Below are positions 28,491-37,136 of a stretch of 64,000 nt of DNA, in pieces. The stretch comes from Candidatus Skiveiella danica. GTDB taxonomy: Bacteria > Pseudomonadota > Gammaproteobacteria > Burkholderiales > Burkholderiaceae_C. Every line of letters begins with the position of its first letter. Position 1 is the first letter of the stretch. Below the pieces are notes generated by a model, which was given only the letters and a program-made list of their open reading frames with translations, ran no database searches and was not told the origin of the DNA. The stretch spans positions 186,001-250,000 of the forward strand of contig JADKHE010000002.1 of NCBI GenBank assembly GCA_016721925.1, written 5' to 3'. A program made the position numbers and the translations under genes.

Positions 28491-29930
28491 ATGCGATTCA
28501 ATCGGACCCTACCCTCGGCATTGCTCGCTGCAATGATTCTGGCTGCTTGCGGCGGTGGTGACACCGTCGTCTATGTGCCCACGGAACCGACCGCCCCGGT
28601 GGTGCAGGGCACCGTCGTCACGGCCGCCCAGATGAACGACACCGACCTGAACGCGATCTTTGCGGCCGCCAAGGAAGGCGATACCGTCACACTGCCGCCC
28701 GGCAAGTACAGCTTCAAGGGCCCGCTGCAGATCACCAACAAGAAGAAGATCACGGTTCTCGGCGCCGGCAATGGCACGGACCCGACGTCCAACACGATCC
28801 TGTCCTTTGCGAAGGCTCTGGCGCAGAACGGCATCGACGCCGCGGGTCTGGACACGGTCACGTTCAAGAAGTTCGCCATCGAAGACGCTTCGGGCAACGG
28901 TGTCTTCGTGAATCAGTCGAAGAACGTCGTCATGGACACGTTGCGCACGGAATGGATGATCAATCCTTTCGGCACGTCCAAAATGGTCTACGGCCTTTAC
29001 CCGGTCAGCAGCGACAACGTCAAGATCGTCAACAGCAAGGCGGTCGGCACGCGCGACGCCGGTGTGTATGTCGGTCAGTCGACCAACATCCTGGTGGCGA
29101 AGAACACGGTGGTCAACAACGTGGCGGGGATCGAGATCGAGAACTCCTACAACGCCATCGTCGAAGACAACGATGTGTACGACAACACCGGCGGCATCCT
29201 GGTTTTTGCGCTGAAGGCACCCCCGCGTTTCAAGACCACCGAAAACGTCGTGGTGCGCAACAACCGGATCACCGACAACAACACGCCGCCCTTTGTCAAC
29301 GCCAGCGGCCTGGTGCTGACCATTCCGCCGGGCACGGGCGTGATGGTGCTGGCTTCGCAGAACGTGGAGGTCTACAACAACACGATCACGAAGCACAAGA
29401 CGACCGGCGTTCTGCTGATCTCCGCCTACGCGGCCGGGGAGGAAGACAACAGCGGCATCAAGGACAGCCAGGGCAAGGTGTACGACAACTTTGGCAAGGG
29501 CAACTATGTGCACAACAACACCATCAAGGACTTTGGCTACGCGCCGGGCGGCGCCTTTGCCAAGCCGGGCAGTGAAGGCGGGCTGAAAGATTTCACCGAC
29601 GCATTCATGGCGGGCTACAAGAACTTCCCGGCTGTGATGTGGGACGGCGTCATGGATCCGAACCCGGCGGTGAGTGCCGGCGTCGATGTGTCGACCGGGT
29701 ACCCGCTGGGCGGCAACTACACCGGCAACTACAAGGTCTGCTCCACGGCCAACGGCGTGACCCCGCCAGTCACCAGCGTCGGCGTGAGCTACCAGAATCT
29801 GGACCTGAATCTGTTCGGCCTGATGACCCAAACGTCGAGTTTTGCCTTCCCGAATCCCCCCCGACTGGAAAAGAGCGGGGCGAACGCCTGCACCATCACC
29901 CTGCCTCCGGTGACGGGCTACCCGTCCTGA
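28491..29930 (+). CDS. Parallel beta-helix lipoprotein, partner of a diheme cytochrome
   Basis: A 479-residue protein with a lipoprotein signal (LAACGGG). Its body is a right-handed parallel beta-helix: repeated short coils of the type N-V-x-V-x-N-N-x-I (NVVVRNNRITDN, NVEVYNNTITKH, NIVEDNDVYDN-like). It opens with a TVTLPPGKYSFKGPLQI pectate-lyase-like first turn. It matches the family known as parallel beta-helix domain-containing (TIGR03805), typically encoded next to an SO2930-type diheme cytochrome, exactly as here. No catalytic residues of polysaccharide lyases can be assigned. ATG 28491 has GGAGA 7 bases upstream. Function of the pair is unknown. Confidence 0.88.
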   Translation: MRFNRTLPSALLAAMILAACGGGDTVVYVPTEPTAPVVQGTVVTAAQMNDTDLNAIFAAAKEGDTVTLPPGKYSFKGPLQITNKKKITVLGAGNGTDPTSNTILSFAKALAQNGIDAAGLDTVTFKKFAIEDASGNGVFVNQSKNVVMDTLRTEWMINPFGTSKMVYGLYPVSSDNVKIVNSKAVGTRDAGVYVGQSTNILVAKNTVVNNVAGIEIENSYNAIVEDNDVYDNTGGILVFALKAPPRFKTTENVVVRNNRITDNNTPPFVNASGLVLTIPPGTGVMVLASQNVEVYNNTITKHKTTGVLLISAYAAGEEDNSGIKDSQGKVYDNFGKGNYVHNNTIKDFGYAPGGAFAKPGSEGGLKDFTDAFMAGYKNFPAVMWDGVMDPNPAVSAGVDVSTGYPLGGNYTGNYKVCSTANGVTPPVTSVGVSYQNLDLNLFGLMTQTSSFAFPNPPRLEKSGANACTITLPPVTGYPS

Positions 29931-29999
29931 TGGCCTTCATCTGATATGTGTGCCGGGAGGGTCGATGACCGATCCCGGCAACGAACCGAAAGAAATCCC

Positions 30000-31214
30000 A
30001 TGCTATTGATTCGAAATCTCAAACTGGGGCTCAGCACCGCGCTGTGCGCCCTCGTCCTGGCGGCCTGCGGTGGCGGCGGCGACGATGCGCCAGCGACGCC
30101 CGCCGCGCCCGCTGTTCCGGTCGTCTTCCCGGTTGCCGAAGCGCCTGCCAAGCTGTCGGCCTGGAACGCCGTTCGCAGCGATGGCAGCACGATGTCGCTC
30201 AATGCCGCAGTCGTTCCGTACGACCTGTCGTCGGCCTTGTTCACCGACTACGCGCTCAAGATGCGTGCTGTCTATGTGCCTGCCGGCAAGCAGATCACCT
30301 ACACCACGACCGGAACGCTCGATTTCCCGGTGGGCACGGCGATCTACAAGACCTTCTATTACCCCAAGGCCACTGGAACCGACCCCAAACTGATTCCCGT
30401 GGGCAAGTCCACCACCCATCCGCAGGGCAGCACCATCGACCTGACGAAGCATCGCCTGATCGAAACCCGGATCATCGTGCGCGAAGCCAACGGCAAGTGG
30501 ACCGGCACGACCTACGTCTGGGATGCCGACCAGAAGGATGCTTCGCTGAACATCAGCGGCAAGTATGTCGAGATGGAGTTGATCTCCGCGACCGGCGCAC
30601 CTGAGCCGTTCACCTACGTCGTGCCCAATCAGCAGACCTGCCAGAAATGCCATGCCACCGAGACGGGTGGCGGCGGTGAAGTCCTCCCGATCGGACCGAA
30701 GGTTCGCAACATGAACAAGGACTACGACTACGGCGGTGGCGTGAAGGCGAACCAGATCACCCACCTGAACGATCTGAAACTGCTGGCTGGATTCACGGGT
30801 CTGGCAGGCGCCCCCAGCAATGTCGACTGGACCGATGCCTCCAAGCCCATCGGTGACCGGGCCAAGGCCTACCTGGACGTGAATTGCGCGCACTGCCACA
30901 ACGGCAAGGGCAACGCCTCCCAGTCGGGCCTGAAGCTGACCCATGAGGACATCGGTTCCGCGGCCACCAGCCTGTGGGGCGTGTGCAAGAAGCCCTTGGC
31001 CTACTCCAACACCGCCCCCGGCTATCGGTATGACGTCAATCCGGGCAGCCCGCAGACGTCGATCCTGTTGTTCCGCCTGAACACGACGCTCACCGGAGAC
31101 ATCATGCCGGTGGTGGGTCGCCAGACGATTCACACGGAAGCCACTTCGATGCTGGCCGACTGGATCCGGCAACTGACGTCGGCGCCGTCGTCGCTGGTTG
31201 CCTGCCCCCCGTAA
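30000..31214 (+). CDS. Diheme c-type cytochrome lipoprotein (SO2930-like)
   Basis: A 404-residue lipoprotein (lipobox LAAC, Cys23) with a Gly/Ala/Pro-rich linker and two c-heme attachment sites, CQKCH at 214-218 and CAHCH at 296-300. The first 200 residues are a non-heme beta-rich domain (LSSALFTDYALKMR, then WDADQKDASL). This agrees with the SO2930 / HNE_0200 family (TIGR03806), which accompanies the beta-helix protein encoded 69 bases upstream. Distal heme ligands (Met or His) cannot be fixed by eye. Both proteins should be lipid-anchored in the envelope and may form a redox complex; this is inference. A strong terminator follows. Confidence 0.88.
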   Translation: MLLIRNLKLGLSTALCALVLAACGGGGDDAPATPAAPAVPVVFPVAEAPAKLSAWNAVRSDGSTMSLNAAVVPYDLSSALFTDYALKMRAVYVPAGKQITYTTTGTLDFPVGTAIYKTFYYPKATGTDPKLIPVGKSTTHPQGSTIDLTKHRLIETRIIVREANGKWTGTTYVWDADQKDASLNISGKYVEMELISATGAPEPFTYVVPNQQTCQKCHATETGGGGEVLPIGPKVRNMNKDYDYGGGVKANQITHLNDLKLLAGFTGLAGAPSNVDWTDASKPIGDRAKAYLDVNCAHCHNGKGNASQSGLKLTHEDIGSAATSLWGVCKKPLAYSNTAPGYRYDVNPGSPQTSILLFRLNTTLTGDIMPVVGRQTIHTEATSMLADWIRQLTSAPSSLVACPP

Positions 31215-31238
31215 GCGGCCCTTCTCGCTTTCACTTGC

Positions 31239-31268
31239 AAGGGTTGCGCCAATGGCGCAGCCCTTTTT
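31239..31268 (+). terminator. Rho-independent terminator of the beta-helix/cytochrome operon
   Basis: GGGTTGCGCC pairs with GGCGCAGCCC around AAT, followed by TTTTT, 26 bases after the cytochrome stop. Confidence 0.9.
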
Positions 31269-31309
31269 CTTTGGAGTGCCGATGTCGGCTCCGGGATGAT
31301 CGAGGAAGA

Positions 31310-31470
31310 CAAAAAAAAGGGCTGGTCTTGCGACCAGCCCTTAAGGGATCCCTGAACCCTGGAGGTTTCGAAAGGACCCGAGGAGACAACCTGCAATCAA
31401 CCGGCGTTCAACAGCCGGCCTTCAATGGTGCAAGTCTGGCCGATATAGGCCGGACTTTGTAGAGAGTCGG
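31310..31470 (-). ncRNA. Candidate structured small RNA ending in a strong terminator
   Basis: The 306-base gap 31215-31520 holds no convincing gene. It carries, in minus orientation, a 10-bp hairpin with a GATATA loop (31432-31457), a 5-bp hairpin (31401-31418), and a terminator: GGGCTGGTC pairs with GACCAGCCC around GCAA/TTGC, followed by TTTTTTTT (31310-31342). The phasin gene upstream already has its own terminator at 31479-31504, so this second terminated segment may be a separate RNA of about 130-160 bases. I cannot place a clear promoter. It could instead be a readthrough 3' UTR of the phasin mRNA. Confidence 0.45.
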
Positions 31471-31478
31471 CTCCAGAA

Positions 31479-31504
31479 GAAACGGGGGCCAAGGCCCCCG
31501 TTTT
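31479..31504 (-). terminator. Terminator of the phasin gene
   Basis: AACGGGGGCC pairs with GGCCCCCGTT around a 2-base loop with T-rich sequence on both sides. It lies 17 bases after the phasin stop and could work in both directions. Confidence 0.85.
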
Positions 31505-31520
31505 CAGGAGGCCATGCCGA

Positions 31521-32063
31521 TCAGCGCTTCTTGGCGGCCGGCTTGGCGGCGGTCGTGGCGGTGGAAGCCACGGCGTTGAAGTTGGCTTCAGCCATTTCGG
31601 TGGCCTGCTTGACCGCCTTCTGGACGGATTCGAACGCGTTGTTGGCAGCGGCCACGGCGCTCTTCATCACGGCGACAGCGGTCTCGGAGCCGGCGGGTGC
31701 GTTCTGCGCGGCGCCTTCGACCAACTGGGCGAACTGCTTCTGCGCATCGGCGGCCTGGCCTTCGAAGGCCTTGCTGAATTCGGCGCTGGTGCCCGAGGCG
31801 ATTTCATACAGGTGACGGCTGTAGGCGGCGGCCTTTTCAGCGAGCGGCTGGAACAGGCTGGCCTGCAGGGCGAGCAGTTCCTGGGCGTCCTTGACGCTCA
31901 GGGCGGCTTGCGTCTGGGTGGCGGACTCGTTCAGGGCGGCCTTGGCGGCGCCGACGTTCAGTTCGACGAGCTTCTCGACGCCTTCGAAGGCTTTGTTGGT
32001 CAGGCCGAACAGGGTTTCGACGTTGGCTTTGTGGGAGGCCAGGATTTGTTCAGGGGTCAGCAT
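31521..32063 (-). CDS. Phasin family protein
   Basis: A 180-residue, Ala-rich, wholly helical phasin (PhaP type). It coats polyhydroxyalkanoate granules and controls their size and number. The N-terminus MLTPEQILASHKANVETLFGL is characteristic of betaproteobacterial phasins. The middle has regular heptads (LQASLFQPLAEKAAAYSRHLYE) and the end is a basic tail, KPAAKKR. No Cys is present. Expression may be controlled by PhaR through the perfect palindrome at 32183-32197. A terminator follows at 31479. The adjacent HDAC-like gene runs divergently. Confidence 0.93.
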   Translation of the reverse strand: MLTPEQILASHKANVETLFGLTNKAFEGVEKLVELNVGAAKAALNESATQTQAALSVKDAQELLALQASLFQPLAEKAAAYSRHLYEIASGTSAEFSKAFEGQAADAQKQFAQLVEGAAQNAPAGSETAVAVMKSAVAAANNAFESVQKAVKQATEMAEANFNAVASTATTAAKPAAKKR

Positions 32064-32182
32064 GGGTCAATCTCCAGGAGTTAAGTGAATCCGAACTGCG
32101 CTGAAACCTGGATCGCTCCGTGAATGGTGCAGTGCAGCATGGATCGGATTTTAGGGCGGGCGGCGGAAATTGCAATAGAAAA

Positions 32183-32197
32183 TGTTGCGTCGCAACA
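32183..32197. promoter_or_regulatory. Perfect palindrome TGTTGCG-T-CGCAACA upstream of the phasin gene
   Basis: Seven-base arms around one T, 120 bases upstream of the phasin start and 100 bases before the divergent HDAC-like gene. TGC/GCA-type palindromes are recognised by the PHB-sensing repressor PhaR, a plausible but unproven binder. Confidence 0.6.
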
Positions 32198-32297
32198 AAA
32201 AATTAGAGGCGAACCTCCAGAAAGCGTTTGCGGCGCACCCTCCGCCACAATGCAAGCTTGCCTGTTTCGCCCCTGAGAAAGAGAGCCTGACCCGGCC

Positions 32298-33227
32298 ATG
32301 AAGGCGTTCTATTCCGACCAGTTCGTGCTTCCGCTGCCACCGGGGCACCGGTTTCCGATGGCCAAGTACCGCCTGCTGCGCGATCGCGTCGCCGCCGGGT
32401 TGCCGCAGGTCCGGTTCGCCCAGGCGCCAGCGGCCAGTGATGGTGAACTGGCGCTGGTGCATGCGCCCGCCTATGTCGAGGGCATCGCTTCGGGGCAGAT
32501 CGATCCGCAGATCGTGCGTGAGATCGGATTTCCCTGGAGCGAGGCGATGGCCGCGCGCGCGCGGCGGTCTGTGGGCGCCACCATCGAGGCGTGTCGTGCC
32601 GCGATGCAGGAAGGTGTAGGCGCCAACCTGGCCGGCGGCACGCACCATGCGAGCGCCCAGCGCGGCGGCGGGTTCTGCGTCTTCAATGATGCGGCCGTGG
32701 CTGCCCGGCTGATGCAGGCCGAGCAGGGGCGCCGCCAGCGCCAGCCCTTGCGGGTGGCGATCATCGATCTGGACGTGCACCAGGGCAACGGCACGGCGTC
32801 CATCTTCGCCGGCGACCCCAGCGTGTTCACCCTCTCGCTGCATGGAGAGAAGAACTTTCCGTTCCGCAAGGTGGCGGGTGACCTGGACGTGGCCCTGCCC
32901 GACGGTTGCGGCGATGATGACTATCTCCACGCGCTGGACTTGGCGCTCGACGAACTGGCGCTGCGCTTCGAGCCGGGTCTGGCCATCTACCTCGCCGGCG
33001 CCGACCCGCATGAAGGCGACCGGCTGGGGCGCCTGAAGTTGACCCAGGACGGACTGGAAGCGCGCGACCGCAAAGTGTTCGACTGGGCCTGGCAGCGCCG
33101 CCTGCCGCTGGCGCTGACGATGGCCGGTGGCTACGGAACGAACATCGACGACACGGTGCAGGTCCAGTTCAATACCTGGCGGGTGGCAGCGGCCTACTGG
33201 TGTCGCTGGCAGAATCTGCCTGGATGA
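32298..33227 (+). CDS. Histone-deacetylase-family (acetoin utilisation-type) deacetylase
   Basis: A 309-residue Zn-dependent amidohydrolase of the arginase/deacetylase fold. Motifs in order: GGTHHASAQRGGGFCVFND with the paired catalytic His; IIDLDVHQGNGT with Zn ligands Asp and His; LSLHGEKNFPF; YLAGADPHEGDRLG with the third Zn-ligand Asp; and TMAGGYG near the end. Substrates of bacterial members include acetylated lysines, polyamines and acetyl-CoA synthetase; none is determined here. It heads a tight operon: the thioesterase start overlaps its stop by ATGA, and the nitroreductase overlaps in turn. It is divergent from the phasin gene. Confidence 0.9.
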   Translation: MKAFYSDQFVLPLPPGHRFPMAKYRLLRDRVAAGLPQVRFAQAPAASDGELALVHAPAYVEGIASGQIDPQIVREIGFPWSEAMAARARRSVGATIEACRAAMQEGVGANLAGGTHHASAQRGGGFCVFNDAAVAARLMQAEQGRRQRQPLRVAIIDLDVHQGNGTASIFAGDPSVFTLSLHGEKNFPFRKVAGDLDVALPDGCGDDDYLHALDLALDELALRFEPGLAIYLAGADPHEGDRLGRLKLTQDGLEARDRKVFDWAWQRRLPLALTMAGGYGTNIDDTVQVQFNTWRVAAAYWCRWQNLPG

Positions 33228-33661
33228 GTCCCACCAAACCCCAGGCCGAGCCGCGCAGCGCCTACAGAGTCTTTCGCACCATCACCACGCGCTGGATGGA
33301 CAACGACGCCTACGGCCATGTCAACAACGTCATCTATTACAGCTGGTTCGACACCGCCGTCAACGCCCACCTGATCGAGCAGGGCGTGCTCGACATCCAC
33401 CAGGGCGAGACCATCGGTCTGGTGATCGAGACGCAGTGCAACTATTTCGCCCCGCTGGCCTTTCCCCAGACGGTCGAGGCCGGGATCCGGGTGGCCAAGC
33501 TCGGCACCTCCAGCGTGCGCTACGAGGTCGGCCTGTTTGCGCAGGGCGAGCCCCTGACAGCCGCCAAGGGTCATTTTGTTCATGTCTATGTGGACAGCGC
33601 CACGCGCCGCCCGGTGCCGCTGCCCGCCCCCCTTAAAGCCGTACTGGAGCAACTCTTATGA
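33224..33661 (+). CDS. Acyl-CoA thioesterase, hot-dog fold (4HBT)
   Basis: A 145-residue thioesterase. The 4-hydroxybenzoyl-CoA thioesterase-type signature is clear: RWMDNDAYGHVNNVIYYSWFD contains the catalytic Asp and the GHVNN-x2-Y motif. The long helix follows, then strands (IGLVIETQCNYFAPLAFP, VEAGIRVAKLGTSSVRYE). The start at ATG 33224 overlaps the stop of the upstream gene by four bases, showing translational coupling; a start at 33200 would overlap more and has no better site. Its stop overlaps the next gene in the same way. The acyl-CoA substrate is unknown. Confidence 0.88.
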   Translation: MSPTKPQAEPRSAYRVFRTITTRWMDNDAYGHVNNVIYYSWFDTAVNAHLIEQGVLDIHQGETIGLVIETQCNYFAPLAFPQTVEAGIRVAKLGTSSVRYEVGLFAQGEPLTAAKGHFVHVYVDSATRRPVPLPAPLKAVLEQLL

Positions 33662-34392
33662 CTTCCTTGACATCTTCGCAGGTCAGCACCGTCATCAAGG
33701 ATCCGGCCAGCGTCGACGCCGCCATCGAAAGCCGCTTCTCGGCGCGTGCCTTCCTGCCGCGCCCGGTCGAGCGCGAGGTGCTGGCCGACCTGCTGCGCGT
33801 GGCCAGCCGCGCGCCCAGCGGTACCAACACCCAGCCCTGGCAGGTCTATGTGCTGCAGGGCGCGCGCAAGGATGAACTGGTCAGGACGATCTGCGAGGCG
33901 CACGACGCGATCTCGGTCGATCCGCAGCTCGCCACCGAGTACCGCGAGGAATACGACTACTACCCGGAAAAGTGGATCAGTCCCTACATCGACCGGCGCC
34001 GCGAATGCGGTTTCGGCCTGTATGGCGTGCTGGGCATTGGCAAGGGCGACCGCGACAAGATGCACGCGCAGCACCAGCGCAACTTCCGCTTCTTCGATGC
34101 GCCCGTCGGCCTGATGTTCACCATCGACCGCATCATGGGCCGCGGCAGCCTGCTTGACTACGGCATGTTCCTGCAAAGCATCATGCTCGCGGCGCGCGCG
34201 CGCGGACTGCACACCTGCCCACAGGCGGCGTGGAACGGTTTCTCGAAGATCATCCTGCCCTACATCGGGGCTCGGGAAAACGAAATGCTGGTCTGCGGCA
34301 TGGCGCTGGGCTATGCGGATGAGTCGGCCCTGGTCAATACCTTCCAGACCACGCGGGTGGCGGCGAAGTCTTTCACGCACTGGATCGAGTGA
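33658..34392 (+). CDS. Nitroreductase-family flavoprotein
   Basis: A 244-residue FMN-dependent nitroreductase. The N-terminal motif SRFSARAFLPRPVEREVL and RAPSGTNTQPWQVYVL bind FMN phosphate and ring; QAAWNGFSKIILP and MLVCGMALGYAD complete the site. Members reduce nitroaromatics, quinones or enoates using NAD(P)H. The start overlaps the thioesterase stop (ATGA). It is the last gene of the three-gene operon; the Liv transporter starts 95 bases later after a GC-rich palindromic region, so it may or may not be co-transcribed. Confidence 0.88.
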   Translation: MTSLTSSQVSTVIKDPASVDAAIESRFSARAFLPRPVEREVLADLLRVASRAPSGTNTQPWQVYVLQGARKDELVRTICEAHDAISVDPQLATEYREEYDYYPEKWISPYIDRRRECGFGLYGVLGIGKGDRDKMHAQHQRNFRFFDAPVGLMFTIDRIMGRGSLLDYGMFLQSIMLAARARGLHTCPQAAWNGFSKIILPYIGARENEMLVCGMALGYADESALVNTFQTTRVAAKSFTHWIE

Positions 34393-34399
34393 AGTAATG

Positions 34400-34492
34400 C
34401 CCCCACGCTCCCCGCTGCGCGTGGTTCGCTGCCCCCGGGGGGGCGCTCGCCGCCGGCTCGATGGCGCTCATGTAGCCCCGCTGCGCATGAGC
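34400..34492 (+). repeat. GC-rich palindromic element overlapping the livHM start
   Basis: Successive hairpin-forming segments: CACGC...GCGTG, CCCCCGGGGGG, and GCTCATG (34466-34472) pairing with CATGAGC (34486-34492). The last includes the ATG start of the permease. Similar C/G-rich palindromic stretches are common between genes in Comamonadaceae (from memory). Only one copy is evident here. Confidence 0.5.
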
Positions 34493-36375
34493 TTCTTCGC
34501 CATCCAGGTCCTCAACGGCCTGAGCTACGCCACCACGCTGTTCCTGATGGCCGCCGGCCTGACGCTGATCTTCGGCGTCACGCGCATCGTCAATTTCGCG
34601 CACGGCAGCTTCTTCATGCTGGGCGCGCTTCTGACGGCGCACTGGGTCACGAACTGGTTCCCGGCCTGGGGCGAGAGCGCGGGCCTGTATGCGCTGGCGA
34701 TGTTGCTGGGCGCGTTGGCGGCCGGTGTGGCCGGCGCGCTGGCCGAGTTTGTCTTGCTTCGCCGGCTGTATGGGGTGCCCGAGCTGTACCAGCTGGTGGC
34801 CACGTTCGGCCTGACGCTGGCGATGAGCGATGCCATGCGCTGGGGCTTCGGGCCCGGCGAAGTCTTCGCGCCGCGCTTCCTGGGCTCAAGGGGGCGGTTG
34901 AACTGTGGGGCGAGTTCTTTCCGGTCTGGCAGCTGGTGACGATGACGCTCGGGCCGCTGGTGTGGCTGGGTTTGCACCTCCTTCTCACCCGCACGCGTTT
35001 CGGTCAGCGTCTGCGCGCCGCCACCATGGACCGCGCCATGCTGGATGCGCTGGGCGTCAACCCCAAGCCTCTGATGCTGGGTGCGGTGATGCTGGGCTGC
35101 GCCCTGGCCGGGCTGGGTGGCGCGTTGCAACTGCCGCGCGAGCCGGCCAACCTGCAGATGGACGTGAACGTGATCGTCGAGACCTTCGTGGTGGTGGTCA
35201 CGGGCGGCCTGGGCAGCATCGGCGGCGCGTTCTTCGCGGCGCTGCTGATCGGTCTGATCCACGCGCTGGGCGTGAGCCTGTTTCCGCAGGCCACCCTGGT
35301 GCTGGTGTTCCTGACCATGGCCGTGGTGCTGGCGGTGCGTCCACAGGGCCTGATGGGCCAGCCGCTGGACGCCGGACCGCGGGAAATCATCCAGAAATTC
35401 CATCAGCCCAGCGTCAAGAGGTCGTTGGGCGCTCTTTATTTCGCAGCGTTCTTCGGGTTGTGCGCGCTGGCGTGGACCGGCGGCGAATACACCCGTTCGC
35501 TGGCGTCCGACGCGCTGATCCTGCTGATCTTCGGAGTCAGCCTGCAATCCATGATGGCGCTGGGGGGGCTGGTGAGCTTCGGGCATGCGGCGTTTTTCGG
35601 GCTGGGTGCCTATGGCGCGGCGCTGTCGCACACGCAATGGGGGGCGTCGCTGCCGGTGGCGCTGGCGGCAGGCTGCGCCCTGGCGCTGGCGGTGGCCGCG
35701 GTGTTTGGCGCGGCAGTGGTGCGCAGCGCTGGCGTGTACCTGGCCATGCTGAGCCTGGCGCTGGCACAGGTGATCTGGGCCACGGCCACGCAGTGGGTGG
35801 CCTTGACGGGCGGCGACAACGGGGTGATCGGCCTGCGCCTGGTGAGCGACGACACCCGGCCGCTGTTCTTCGTGCTGCTCGTGTTCATTGCCAGCCTCAG
35901 CGTGGCGGCGTTGAGTCGGCTGGCCGGCTCGACCTTCGGCGCGGCGCTGCAGGCGGTGCGCGATACCCCGCAACGCGCGGCGGCCAGCGGCTTGCCGGTG
36001 AACGGAATCAGGTACCGCATCTTTGTCGAAAGCGCCGTGCTCGCAGGCCTGGCGGGCGGCCTGGCCGCCGCGCACAAGGGCGCGGTGTTTCCCTCGGCGG
36101 CCAGTGTCGCCACCTCGGTGGATGCGCTGCTGGTGGTGCTGCTCGGTGGCGTGCACCAGCTCTGGGGCGCAGCGGTGGGCAGCGCGGTGCTGACCTGGGC
36201 CAGCGCCGAGCTGGGCAGCAGTGTGGCGGTGTTGCGCGACTACTGGCGCGGTGCGCTCGGTGTGTTCGTGATGGCGATCATGGTGCTGTCGCCCTCGGGG
36301 CTGCTCGGGTTGCTGCAGCGCATGAAAGGCGCTCGTCGGGCTGCCAGTCCCGCGGACCCGGGGGGCTCGAGATGA
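34487..36375 (+). CDS. Fused LivH-LivM branched-chain amino acid ABC permease, one apparent frameshift
   Basis: Two permease genes are joined. The LivH half begins MSFFAIQVLNGLSYATTLFL and carries RIVNFAHGSFFMLGA. The LivM half starts after the VRPQGLMGQP boundary and continues in frame without a new start (IFGVSLQSMMALGGLVSFGHAAFFGLGAYG). At about 34888-34892 the frame breaks: FLGLKGAVELWGEFFPVWQ needs one base added after GGGCTC, since the reading as given ends at TGA 34939. Restored length is about 629 residues. The break is probably a sequencing deletion, because everything after it is intact. The start ATG sits in a hairpin and has no clear Shine-Dalgarno. Confidence 0.82.
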
Positions 36376-37136
36376 CGCTGTACGTGCGCCAGCTCGTCAA
36401 GCATTTCGGCGGGGTGCAGGCCGTCAAGGGCGTGAGCTTCGAGGTCAACCCCGGTGAATGCGTGGCCCTGATCGGGCCCAATGGCGCGGGCAAGTCCACC
36501 ACGTTTGCGTGCATCGCCGGCCAGCACGGGCTGACCCAGGGCGAAGTCCGCTGGGCCGGCCAGCGCGTCGATCGGCTGCGGCCGGCGCAGCGCCAGAAGC
36601 TCGGGGTGGCACGCACCTTCCAGGTCGCGCAGACCTTCGAAGCCCTCACCGTGCTGCAGAACCTGCAGCTGCTGATGACAGCGCCGCGCGGGCTGCGGGC
36701 CTGGAACGTACTGGAACGCGCCGAGGTGGATGCCGCGCTGGCGCGGCTCGAACAGGTCGGCCTGCGGGATCTGGCACAGGCCGACGCGAAGGACCTGCCC
36801 TACGGTGCCAAAAAGCGGCTGGAGCTGGCCATCGCACTGGCCGGCCTCCCGGCGCAAGGCCCGCGTCTGCTGCTGCTCGACGAGCCCGCTGCCGGGCTGG
36901 CAGCGCCCGAGCGCGCCGAACTGATGGCACGGGTCACCGCGCTGGCCCGAGAGGGCGTGGCCGTTCTCTACACCGAACACAACATGGATGCCGTCTTCGG
37001 CGTGGCGGATCGGGTGCTGGTGCTGATCGACGGTCTGCTGGCCGCATCGGGCACCCCGCAGGAGGTGGCGCTCGACGCCACCGTGCGCAGCCGCTACCTG
37101 GGGCGCGGTTTTCAGGCAGGGGATGTCCATGTCTGA
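36372..37136 (+). CDS. livG: LivG-type ABC transporter ATP-binding protein
   Basis: A 254-residue ABC ATPase of the branched-chain amino acid importer class. Walker A is GPNGAGKS, the Q-loop region is ARTFQVAQTF, a degenerate signature LPYGAKKRLELA replaces LSGGQ, and Walker B is LLLLDEPAAGLAAPE, followed by the H-loop TEHNMDAVF. The start overlaps the permease stop by ATGA and its end overlaps livF, so LivHM, LivG and LivF are translationally coupled. No periplasmic binding protein gene adjoins, so substrate identity (amino acid, urea, amide or aromatic acid) cannot be read from the cassette. Confidence 0.9.
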   Translation: MTLYVRQLVKHFGGVQAVKGVSFEVNPGECVALIGPNGAGKSTTFACIAGQHGLTQGEVRWAGQRVDRLRPAQRQKLGVARTFQVAQTFEALTVLQNLQLLMTAPRGLRAWNVLERAEVDAALARLEQVGLRDLAQADAKDLPYGAKKRLELAIALAGLPAQGPRLLLLDEPAAGLAAPERAELMARVTALAREGVAVLYTEHNMDAVFGVADRVLVLIDGLLAASGTPQEVALDATVRSRYLGRGFQAGDVHV

